From positions 1 through 6,024 of the forward strand of contig VBCP01000383.1 in NCBI GenBank assembly GCA_005888925.1: a stretch of DNA of 6,024 nt. The letters run 5' to 3'. This stretch comes from Betaproteobacteria bacterium. GTDB lineage: Bacteria; Pseudomonadota; Gammaproteobacteria; Burkholderiales; SG8-39. Position 1 is the stretch's first letter. Each line of letters opens with the position of its first letter. The translations under genes and the position numbers were made by a program. The notes beneath the pieces were generated by a model. It saw only the letters and a program-made list of their open reading frames with translations, was not told the DNA's origin and did no database searches. This document shows positions 1-6,024 of this stretch, piece by piece.

Positions 1-619
1 GGTGTGGGAATATCGCGCGCGATTTTTCCGCGTCGACGTCGCGCTCTACCGCAATCTCATCGTCGCCTTCATCCCCGCCGCCGCGCTCGGCCTCGCCTTC
101 TCGAAGTACATCAAGAGCTATCTGTTTCACGCGGTGCCGGTCGCGCTCGCCTTCATCGTCGGCGGCGTCATCATCCTGCTGGTCGAGCGCCGCTCATTCA
201 CTCCCAGGGTTGAGGACGCGCACGCCATGACCTGGCTCGACGCGCTGAAGGTGGGGGTGGCGCAATGCTTCGCGCTGATTCCCGGCACCTCGCGCTCGGG
301 AGCGACCATCATCGGCGGCATGCTGTTTGGACTCTCGCGCAAGGCGGCGACGGAATTTTCATTCTTTCTCGCCGTGCCCACGCTGGTCGCGGCGGGCGGC
401 TACGACCTGTTGAAAAATCGCGCGCTGCTTTCGGCGAACGACGCCCCGATCTTCGGCGTCGGCATGCTGGTCGCGTTTGTCTCAGCCTTCGTCGTGATCC
501 GCTGGCTGATCCGCTACGTGGCGACGCACGACTTCAAGCCGTTCGCCTGGTACCGCATCGTCTTTGGCCTGGTGGTGCTCGCGACCTACTACAGCGGCTG
601 GGTCAGCTGGACACAGTGA
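1..619 (+). CDS. uppP: Undecaprenyl-diphosphate phosphatase UppP (BacA), 5' end outside window
   Basis: This integral inner-membrane enzyme removes a phosphate from undecaprenyl diphosphate, recycling the lipid carrier for peptidoglycan and other envelope polymers. About 205 residues are visible against a usual family length near 270, so roughly the first quarter, with the N-terminal glutamate-rich catalytic motif, lies upstream of the window. The frame is open at base 2, and the GTG there is an internal valine, not a start. The diagnostic motif PGTSRSGAT is present at about visible residues 94-102, inside the expected run of hydrophobic helices. The C-terminus has the usual PFAWYRIVFG sequence followed by a last membrane segment. 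The TGA at 617-619 is one base from the end of the convergent rhodanese gene, and I see no terminator hairpin between them. Family assignment is firm. Nothing in the visible part looks damaged. Confidence 0.95.
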   Translation, partial: VWEYRARFFRVDVALYRNLIVAFIPAAALGLAFSKYIKSYLFHAVPVALAFIVGGVIILLVERRSFTPRVEDAHAMTWLDALKVGVAQCFALIPGTSRSGATIIGGMLFGLSRKAATEFSFFLAVPTLVAAGGYDLLKNRALLSANDAPIFGVGMLVAFVSAFVVIRWLIRYVATHDFKPFAWYRIVFGLVVLATYYSGWVSWTQ

Positions 620-620
620 C

Positions 621-1070
621 TCAGGACTGGACCCAGGGCAGGCCGGCCTTGCGCCAGCCGCCGACGCTGTTCCTGTGCTGCGTGTCGTCCTTGTCGCCCT
701 CGAAGCCCTCGAGCACGTTGTAGGTCTCGCGCCATCCCGCGCGCATCGCCGCTTCGGCGGCGCCGTGCGAGCGCGCACCCGAGCGGCAGATAAACATCAG
801 CGGTTCGTCCTTCTTGGTCACGGCGGCCAGCTCGCCGATGAACTCCGGATTCGGCCGGCTGCCCGGATAGGTCTGCCATTCGATGGCCACCGACCCGGGG
901 ATGCTGCCCACGTACAGGAGCTCGGGCTTGGTACGCACGTCGACCAGCTTCGCGCCCGCCTGCATCAGCTGGTGAGCTTCGGCCGGCAGCAGGGCCCCGG
1001 CATACGGCAGGCCCAGTTTTTTGGCCCGCTCGGCCGCTGTGCGCTTTATGTCGCGCTTGATGTCGTCCAT
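621..1070 (-). CDS. Single-domain rhodanese-like sulfurtransferase
   Basis: A small cytoplasmic rhodanese-fold protein of 149 residues, probably a persulfide carrier or thiosulfate-type sulfurtransferase; its in vivo sulfur donor and acceptor cannot be read from sequence. The single domain covers about residues 25-147. The active-site loop CRSGARS starts at Cys95, preceded by the hydrophobic strand LMFI, and the structural VDVR motif (Asp44, Arg46) is present, so the catalytic cysteine is intact. It also has the EGFEGD and VGGWR..GLPW motifs of the short rhodaneses common in Beta- and Gammaproteobacteria. I chose the ATG at 1068-1070 (MDDIKRD) because a perfect TATAAT lies just upstream. Two earlier in-frame ATGs (1098-1100 and 1119-1121) would put the promoter inside the coding region. 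It is transcribed divergently from glnA and converges with uppP. The specific gene name is uncertain. Confidence 0.92.
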   Translation of the reverse strand: MDDIKRDIKRTAAERAKKLGLPYAGALLPAEAHQLMQAGAKLVDVRTKPELLYVGSIPGSVAIEWQTYPGSRPNPEFIGELAAVTKKDEPLMFICRSGARSHGAAEAAMRAGWRETYNVLEGFEGDKDDTQHRNSVGGWRKAGLPWVQS

Positions 1071-1082
1071 GGGTTGATGCCG

Positions 1083-1088
1083 ATTATA
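1083..1088 (-). promoter_or_regulatory. -10 box of the rhodanese promoter (TATAAT)
   Basis: The minus strand reads a perfect TATAAT 12 bases upstream of the chosen rhodanese ATG. A transcript starting about 7 bases after it would begin near 1076, giving a leader of only about 6 bases. No good -35 hexamer sits 16-18 bases upstream; that stretch overlaps the NtrC-type palindrome at 1103-1121. The match to consensus is seen directly; promoter function is inferred. Confidence 0.55.
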
Positions 1089-1102
1089 GGGCTGCGGCAT
1101 GA

Positions 1103-1121
1103 TTGCACCCCTCCAGTGCAA
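1103..1121. promoter_or_regulatory. NtrC-binding site 1 (upstream enhancer element of glnA)
   Basis: The sequence TTGCACCCCTCCAGTGCAA is an inverted repeat with 6-base arms, and its core TGCAC-N7-GTGCA matches the known NtrC (GlnG) operator TGCACC-N5-GGTGCA in both half-sites and spacing. Its centre at 1112 is about 105 bp upstream of the predicted sigma54 start near 1217, within the usual enhancer distance. The gene for its presumed ligand, glnG, is in the same window. The site also covers the -35 region of the divergent rhodanese promoter. Binding is inferred from sequence match. Confidence 0.8.
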
Positions 1122-1133
1122 ACGATGTTTTCA

Positions 1134-1150
1134 TGCCCGCATCCGGTGCA
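1134..1150. promoter_or_regulatory. NtrC-binding site 2
   Basis: TGCCCGCATCCGGTGCA has the NtrC operator form TGCac-N7-GTGCA, with one mismatch in the left arm and a perfect GGTGCA right arm. Its centre at 1142 is 30 bp from that of site 1, nearly three helical turns, so two NtrC dimers would lie on the same face of the DNA. This recalls the paired strong sites upstream of enteric glnA, which are also about three turns apart. It also overlaps the place where a -35 element for the TAGAAT box at 1163-1168 would lie. Confidence 0.68.
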
Positions 1151-1162
1151 CTCCGGCCCGGT

Positions 1163-1168
1163 TAGAAT
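1163..1168 (+). promoter_or_regulatory. Possible sigma70-type -10 box upstream of glnA
   Basis: TAGAAT matches the -10 consensus in five of six positions and would start transcription near 1175. No convincing -35 is visible; the expected place is occupied by NtrC site 2. It could give nitrogen-replete basal transcription that GlnG-P represses, as described for enteric glnAp1, but a chance match is quite possible. Confidence 0.35.
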
Positions 1169-1180
1169 CCCGTTCACTAC

Positions 1181-1210
1181 GAGGAGCGTTTGGCATAGAA
1201 ACTGCTCCTC
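1181..1210. repeat. Inverted repeat framing the sigma54 promoter
   Basis: GAGGAGC at 1181-1187 is repeated in inverse as GCTCCTC at 1204-1210, a perfect 7-base pair of arms around a 16-base spacer that holds most of the -24/-12 elements; the right arm includes the GC of the -12 element. It could be an operator, or a hairpin in RNA started at an upstream promoter. It could also be chance. Confidence 0.5.
1190..1206 (+). promoter_or_regulatory. Sigma54 (RpoN) promoter of glnA
   Basis: TGGCATAGAAACTGCT fits the sigma54 consensus TGGCAC-N5-TTGCA. The invariant GG is at 1192-1193 and the invariant GC at 1204-1205, with exactly 10 bases between them. A start about 12 bases after the GC falls near 1217, leaving a leader of about 50 bases before glnA. 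Together with the two upstream NtrC-type palindromes this is a complete nitrogen-starvation promoter. GlnG-P would be the activating AAA+ protein. Confidence 0.85.
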
Positions 1211-1252
1211 CGCCGGGTCTACATCACTACACCAACTCAGCACCCACTCAGC

Positions 1253-1258
1253 GAGGAG
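1253..1258 (+). promoter_or_regulatory. Shine-Dalgarno sequence of glnA
   Basis: GAGGAG ends 8 bases before the ATG at 1267. This fixes that ATG as the start, although the frame is open far upstream, and agrees with the usual N-terminus of type I glutamine synthetases. Confidence 0.85.
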
Positions 1259-1266
1259 ATGCCGCA

Positions 1267-2547
1267 ATGGCGACGACGACGCCCGACGACGTCCTGAAGC
1301 TCATTAAAGACAAGGAGGTCAAGTTCGTCGACCTCCGGTTCACCGATACGCGCGGCAAGGAGCAGCACGTCACGGTGCGGGTGAAGTACTTCGGCAAGGA
1401 CAAATTCGAGGCGGGGCACGCGTTCGACGGCTCGTCGATCGCGGGCTGGAAGGGCATCCAGGCGTCCGACATGCTGCTGATGCCCGATCCGGTCAGCGCG
1501 CGCATGGATCCGTTCACCGACGAGCCGGTGCTCAACATCACCTGCGACGTCTACGAGCCGATGGACGGCAAGCCCTACGACCGCGACCCGCGCTCGATCG
1601 CGAAGCGCGCCGAGACCTATCTCAAGTCGACCGGCCTCGGCGACGTCTCCTACTTAGGCCCCGAGCCCGAGTTCTTCATCTTCGACGGCGTCACTTGGAG
1701 CGTCGAGATGTCGGGTTGCTTCGTGAAGATCAAGTCCGAGGAGGCGCCGTGGTCCTCGGGGATCGACTACGAGTCGGGCAACATGGGCCACCGCGCGCCG
1801 GTCAAGGGCGGCTACTTTCCGGTCGCGCCGACCGACACGCTGGGCGACATCCGCAACGCCATGTCGCTCGCGCTCGAGCAGCAGGGCGTCGAGGTGGAAG
1901 TGCACCACCACGAGGTGGGCGCGATGGGACAGAACGAGATCGGCACGCGCTTCGCGCCGCTGGTGCAGCGCGCCGACTGGATGCAGATCCTCAAGTACAC
2001 CGTGTGGAACGTCGCGCATTCCTACGGCAAGACGGCGACCTTCATGCCCAAGCCGGTGGTGGGCGACAACGGCTCGGGCATGCACGTGCACCAGTCGGTG
2101 TGGAAAGGCGGCAAGAACCTCTTCGCGGGCAATGGTTACGCCGGTCTTTCGGATTTCGCGATCCATTACATCGGCGGCATCATCAAGCACGCCAAGGCGC
2201 TGAACGCGATCACCAATCCGGGCACCAACTCGTACAAGCGCCTGGTGCCGGGGTTCGAGGCGCCGATCAATCTCGCTTATTCGGCGCGCAACCGCTCCGC
2301 CGCCTGCCGCATCCCCTACGTCTCGAGCCCGAACTCGCGGCGCGTCGAAGTGCGCTTCCCCGATCCGACGGCCAATGCCTATCTCGCGTTCGCCGCAATG
2401 CTGATGGCGGGCCTGGACGGCGTGCAGAACAAGATCCATCCGGGCGATCCGATCGACAAGGACATGTACCACCTGCCGCCCGAGGAAGCCGCCAAGGTGC
2501 CGCATGTGTGCGCGTCGCTCGAGCAGAACTCAAGGAACAGGAGCTGA
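1267..2547 (+). CDS. glnA: Glutamine synthetase type I, C-terminally truncated by a frame-disrupting deletion
   Basis: This cytoplasmic dodecameric enzyme joins ammonia to glutamate using ATP. Of the 426 residues read, 1-420 align by eye with the GlnA-I family: FDGSSIAGW at 53-61, metal and substrate glutamates Glu133, Glu135, Glu216, Glu224 and Glu331, the NGSGMHVH loop with His273, NPGTNSYKRLVPG at 317-329, NRSAACRIP at 342-350 and Arg363. Tyr401 in DMYHLPPEE corresponds to the adenylylation tyrosine (E. coli Tyr397). After Gln420 the frame reads only NSRNRS and stops, while the normal ending (LKEQELTRF...DMYYSS) is at 2529-2603 in another frame. Compared with E. coli GlnA, about 28 codons are absent; the frame change requires a loss of 3n+1 bases, best estimate 82. 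An intact product would be about 472 residues. The encoded protein lacks the C-terminal helices that hold the two hexamer rings together. Either a real mutation or an assembly error is possible. Confidence 0.93.
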   Translation: MATTTPDDVLKLIKDKEVKFVDLRFTDTRGKEQHVTVRVKYFGKDKFEAGHAFDGSSIAGWKGIQASDMLLMPDPVSARMDPFTDEPVLNITCDVYEPMDGKPYDRDPRSIAKRAETYLKSTGLGDVSYLGPEPEFFIFDGVTWSVEMSGCFVKIKSEEAPWSSGIDYESGNMGHRAPVKGGYFPVAPTDTLGDIRNAMSLALEQQGVEVEVHHHEVGAMGQNEIGTRFAPLVQRADWMQILKYTVWNVAHSYGKTATFMPKPVVGDNGSGMHVHQSVWKGGKNLFAGNGYAGLSDFAIHYIGGIIKHAKALNAITNPGTNSYKRLVPGFEAPINLAYSARNRSAACRIPYVSSPNSRRVEVRFPDPTANAYLAFAAMLMAGLDGVQNKIHPGDPIDKDMYHLPPEEAAKVPHVCASLEQNSRNRS

Positions 2548-2603
2548 CCCGCTTCCGCATGACCACGCACCCCGTGGAGTTCGACATGTACTACTCCTCG
2601 TAA
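2529..2603 (+). pseudogene. glnA: Out-of-frame 3' remnant of glnA
   Basis: These bases encode LKEQELTRFRMTTHPVEF, then DMYYSS and a TAA, the standard C-terminus of type I glutamine synthetase, but in the third frame whereas glnA runs in the first. The join with the upstream part falls at about 2526-2528, right after codon 420. The remnant keeps a perfect reading frame and a normal stop, so the event is either recent or an artefact. Confidence 0.9.
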
Positions 2604-2629
2604 ACGAGGCGCCGTTTCGTGCGTTCAAT

Positions 2630-2654
2630 AAGGGGCGGGAAACCGCCCCTTTTT
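2630..2654 (+). terminator. Intrinsic terminator after glnA
   Basis: AGGGGCGG (2631-2638) and CCGCCCCT (2643-2650) form a perfect 8-bp GC-rich stem closed by a GAAA tetraloop and followed directly by a T run; A2630 with T2651 can add a ninth pair. It lies 27 bases after the original glnA stop. It should end most glnA transcripts and separate glnA from the glnLG unit downstream. Confidence 0.9.
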
Positions 2655-2662
2655 CATTGGTT

Positions 2663-2671
2663 TGCTAGACT
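2663..2671 (+). promoter_or_regulatory. Extended -10 promoter for the DUF4124-glnL-glnG unit
   Basis: TGCTAGACT matches the extended -10 form TGnTATAAT, with TAGACT agreeing at four of six positions. A start about 7 bases downstream would fall at or next to the ATG at 2678, giving a leaderless or nearly leaderless mRNA; consistent with this, no Shine-Dalgarno sequence fits between terminator and ATG. The -35 region would lie inside the terminator and does not match consensus. Confidence 0.45.
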
Positions 2672-2677
2672 TAGTTC

Positions 2678-3163
2678 ATGTTTCGTGCCGCCGTCTTCTT
2701 AGCCATCGCCGCCCTCGTGGCGGGGCCGGCGCGCGCCCAGCAGGTCACCGAGATCTTCAAGTGCAAGGGCGCCGACGGCCACTGGACCTACACCAACGAC
2801 CGGCGCGAGGCCGAAAAGCAGAAGTGCGAAGTGGTTACCCGGCAGGTGAACGTGGCGCCGGCGACGAAGGCGCCGACCGCTTCGCGCAACGCGCGGCCGG
2901 GCGAGTTCCCCAAGGAAAGCGCGACCGAGCGCGCGAGCGCGCGCGAACGCCAGCGCGAGATCCTGGAAAAGGAGCTCGTCACCGAGCAGGCCGCGCTCGC
3001 CAAGGCGCGCCAGGACCTCGCGGCGCAGGAGGCGGTGCGCAGCGGCGAGGAACGCAACTACGCGCGCGTGCAGGAGCGCCTGCAGCCGTTCAAGGACAGC
3101 ATCGAAACGCACGAGAAGAACATCGAAGCGCTCAGGCGTGAGCTGAACAACCTGTACCGCTAG
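2678..3163 (+). CDS. Exported DUF4124-type protein with coiled-coil tail
   Basis: A protein of 161 residues with no known biochemical role. Residues 1-20 look like a Sec signal peptide: an Arg near the start, a hydrophobic core AVFLAIAALVAG, and an ARA|QQ cleavage site, so it should be periplasmic. Residues 24-50 match the DUF4124 pattern (IFKC..ADGHWTYTND...C), with Cys29 and Cys50 possibly forming a disulfide. Residues 82-158 are very rich in Glu, Arg, Lys, Gln and Ala and should form a long alpha-helical coiled coil. The stop TAG shares its G with the GTG start of glnL, so the two are translationally coupled. I recall genes of this type between glnA and ntrB in other Betaproteobacteria, which suggests a conserved place but not a function. 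A link between a periplasmic protein and nitrogen sensing is only a guess. Confidence 0.85.
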   Translation: MFRAAVFLAIAALVAGPARAQQVTEIFKCKGADGHWTYTNDRREAEKQKCEVVTRQVNVAPATKAPTASRNARPGEFPKESATERASARERQREILEKELVTEQAALAKARQDLAAQEAVRSGEERNYARVQERLQPFKDSIETHEKNIEALRRELNNLYR

Positions 3164-4205
3164 TGGCATCCCAAGGGCTGCACTTCGCCGGCCTGGAACT
3201 GCTCGCCACGGCGGTGGTGGCGCTGGACGAGCAGTTCGTCGTGCGCTACGCCAATCCCGCCGCCGAAAACCTGCTCGCCACCGGCGCGAAGAGCCTGAAC
3301 GGCCTGCCGTTCCTGCAGCTCTTCGTCGAACGCCAGGCGCTCGAGCGCGCGCTCAGCGATGCGCTCTCCACGCATTGGGATTATTCGGCGCAGAACGTGA
3401 CCTACAGCCGCGCCGGCCGCGAGCCGCTGCCGCTAGCCTGCACCATGACGCGCATCGAGACCTCATTTTCCAATATGCGCTTGGCGCTGCTGGCAGAGCT
3501 GCGTCCCATCGAGGAGCAGCTGCGCTATGCGCGCGAAGAGCGCCTCATCTTTGAGCAGCAGGCGAACCGCGAGCTGATCCGCAACCTCGCCCATGAGATC
3601 AAGAACCCGCTGGGCGGCCTGCGCGGCTCCGCGCAGCTCCTCGAGCGCGAACTCGACAAGCCAGAGCTGCGCGAATACACGCAGGTGATCATCAAGGAGG
3701 CCGACCGCCTGCAGCGGCTGATGGACCGCATGCTCACCCCGCATCGCACGCCGCGCGTCGAGCCGGTCGGCATCCACGAAGTGCTCGAGCGCGTGAGGAG
3801 CCTCGTCCGGGCGGAATTCGGCGTCGAGATCCAGCGCGATTACGACCCGAGCATTCCGGAGATCGTCGGCGATCGCGAGCAGCTGATCCAGGCGGTGCTC
3901 AACATCGCGCGCAATGCCGCGCAGGCGGGAGCGAAACGCATCAGCTTCCGCACGCGCGCCGTGCGCCAGATCACCATCCTCCGGCAGCGCCACAAGCTGG
4001 CATTAGAATTGCAAGTAGTCGACGACGGGCCCGGCGTACCGGAAGAGATCCAGGACCGGATCTTCAATCCGCTCGTATCGGGCAGGGAAGGCGGCACCGG
4101 CTTGGGACTCTCACTCGCGCAGACGTTCGTCCAGTACCACCAGGGCGTTATCGAGTTCGAGTCCCGCCCCGGCCGCACAACATTCAGGATCCTGCTGCCG
4201 CTGAC

Positions 4206-4209
<4 letters not shown>
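3163..4209 (+). CDS. glnL: Nitrogen regulation sensor kinase/phosphatase NtrB (GlnL)
   Basis: This cytoplasmic histidine kinase phosphorylates GlnG under nitrogen limitation and, with PII protein, dephosphorylates it when nitrogen is plentiful. The 348 residues match the usual NtrB length of about 350, and there are no membrane segments. An N-terminal PAS domain covers about residues 5-120. The H-box NLAHEIKNPLGG puts the phosphoacceptor at His144. The N-box is at about 240-254 (Asn247, Asn251), the G1 box DDGPG at 287-291, and the G2 box GGTGLGLSLAQ at 310-320, so the ATP-binding lid is complete. I take GTG at 3163 as start: it overlaps the previous stop (TAGTG), and the FAGLELLATAV sequence that follows is typical of NtrB N-termini. 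No clear Shine-Dalgarno is visible, so translation probably depends on coupling. The end overlaps glnG by 4 bases (ATGA). Confidence 0.95.
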
Positions 4210-5624
<1,415 letters not shown>

Positions 5625-5628
5625 TTCT

Positions 5629-6024
5629 TTAGGCGCTGCGCTTCGCGCGCTGATCGGTCTTCAAGCCCGCATCGGCTGCCGATGCGGCGCGCCGATTTGC
5701 TTCCAGCTTGGCATCGACCAGGCGCACCACCTCGTCCAGCACCTCGGAGCGCATGCCCTTTTGTGCGGCAATCGTCTGCACCAGGCGATCGACGCGCTCG
5801 ATGTTCGGCGCGCCGGCGTGCAGCGCCCGCGCTGCGGAGGAGGGGCTTTGCAGCCCTTGCGCTGCGGCAGCGTATTTCTCGAATGGCACGAGGTCCTTTT
5901 CGTCCGCGCCCAGCGACACGCAGAGCTTGACCACCCACTTGTACATCGCGCGCGAAGCCTCGAGATCCGAGTGCACCGCCTCCTTGATCGAGCGGATGCC
6001 ATCCTTGGTCACGCAGCGGTAATT
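5629..6024 (-). CDS. Unrecognised protein, 5' end not resolved
   Basis: I do not recognise this family. The visible frame gives 131 residues ending at TAA (5629-5631), and it remains open to the window edge. A GTG at 6010-6012 (VTKDGIRSIKEAV) could start a 127-residue protein, but the four codons before it read NYRC in frame and no Shine-Dalgarno is visible, so the true start may lie outside. The product is largely helical in appearance, with no signal peptide or membrane segment. A mixed charged and hydrophobic N-terminal part carries WVVKLCVSLGADEKDLVPFEKY; an alanine-rich middle follows; the C-terminal 30 residues are basic and alanine-rich (EANRRAASAADAG...RAKRSA). Codon use and GC content resemble the neighbours, and no other long frame there explains the region better. 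It converges with glnG with 4 bases between the stops. Confidence 0.7.
   Translation of the reverse strand, partial: NYRCVTKDGIRSIKEAVHSDLEASRAMYKWVVKLCVSLGADEKDLVPFEKYAAAAQGLQSPSSAARALHAGAPNIERVDRLVQTIAAQKGMRSEVLDEVVRLVDAKLEANRRAASAADAGLKTDQRAKRSA

Noticed and set aside
1654..2505. Long open frame of 283 codons on the minus strand inside glnA
   Set aside because: It is a shadow of the GC-rich glnA codons, with repetitive Arg/His/Val/Asp composition, no recognisable motif and no ribosome binding site.
2515..2550. Programmed -1 frameshift as an explanation of the split glnA
   Set aside because: A -1 slip at CAG would join the two frames, but there is no slippery heptamer and about 28 conserved codons would still be missing, so sequence has been lost rather than recoded.
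1695..2603. Long plus-strand frame overlapping glnA as an independent gene
   Set aside because: Only its last 24 codons are real, as the displaced GlnA C-terminus. The rest is Arg/Gly/Ala-rich out-of-frame translation.
2602..2617. AAACG...CGTTT inverted repeat just after glnA as a terminator
   Set aside because: Only a 5-bp stem, no T run after it, and the much stronger hairpin at 2630-2654 follows.
4000..4016. AT-rich patch with a TTAGAAT -10-like string inside glnL as an internal promoter for glnG
   Set aside because: No -35 partner at 16-18 bases, and the codons read through it normally between the N-box and the G1 box; probably chance.
5829..5867. Repeated CGCTGCGG and a GGGCT/AGCCC hairpin in the unrecognised minus-strand gene
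   Set aside because: Short, GC-rich and within alanine/leucine/glutamine codons, so coding composition explains them.

Overview
This is a GC-rich proteobacterial chromosomal segment, most likely betaproteobacterial (Burkholderiales, Nitrosomonadales or Rhodocyclales-like). I infer that from protein similarity and from the order glnA, DUF4124-type gene, glnL (ntrB), glnG (ntrC). The window is a nitrogen-regulation locus flanked by housekeeping genes. I see no tRNA, rRNA, CRISPR array, insertion sequence or prophage gene, and no gene-free stretch over 300 bases.

Layout: (1) 1-619, the C-terminal three quarters of uppP (undecaprenyl-diphosphate phosphatase), cut by the window edge. (2) 621-1070 on the minus strand, a single-domain rhodanese that meets uppP tail to tail with 1 base between them. 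(3) 1071-1266, a compact divergent control region. It has a perfect TATAAT facing the rhodanese, two NtrC-type palindromes whose centres lie 30 bp (about three helical turns) apart, a weak sigma70-like -10 box, a good sigma54 -24/-12 promoter, and a strong ribosome binding site for glnA. (4) 1267-2603, glnA. The first 420 codons look normal and carry every catalytic residue I checked plus the adenylylation tyrosine. About 28 codons are then missing and the remaining C-terminal 24 codons lie in another frame, so the gene as written ends early at 2547. (5) A strong intrinsic terminator at 2630-2654. (6) 2678-5624, a tightly coupled three-gene unit: a secreted DUF4124/coiled-coil protein, glnL starting with GTG on a 1-base overlap (TAGTG), and glnG on a 4-base overlap (ATGA). 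(7) 5629-6024 on the minus strand, the end of an unrecognised gene converging on glnG.

Expected working: GlnL senses nitrogen status through PII and phosphorylates GlnG. GlnG-P binds the paired sites upstream of glnA and activates sigma54 RNA polymerase at 1191-1206, raising glutamine synthetase. The terminator after glnA, followed by an extended -10 promoter, would let the regulators be made at a low level independently of the strong glnA transcript.

The points most worth checking are the glnA frame-disrupting deletion (real mutation or assembly error), the regulatory architecture shared with the rhodanese gene, the inverted repeat framing the sigma54 promoter, and a perfect GGGGTCAGACCCC-type palindrome that encodes the last residues of GlnG. 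I found no convincing wholly new system here.
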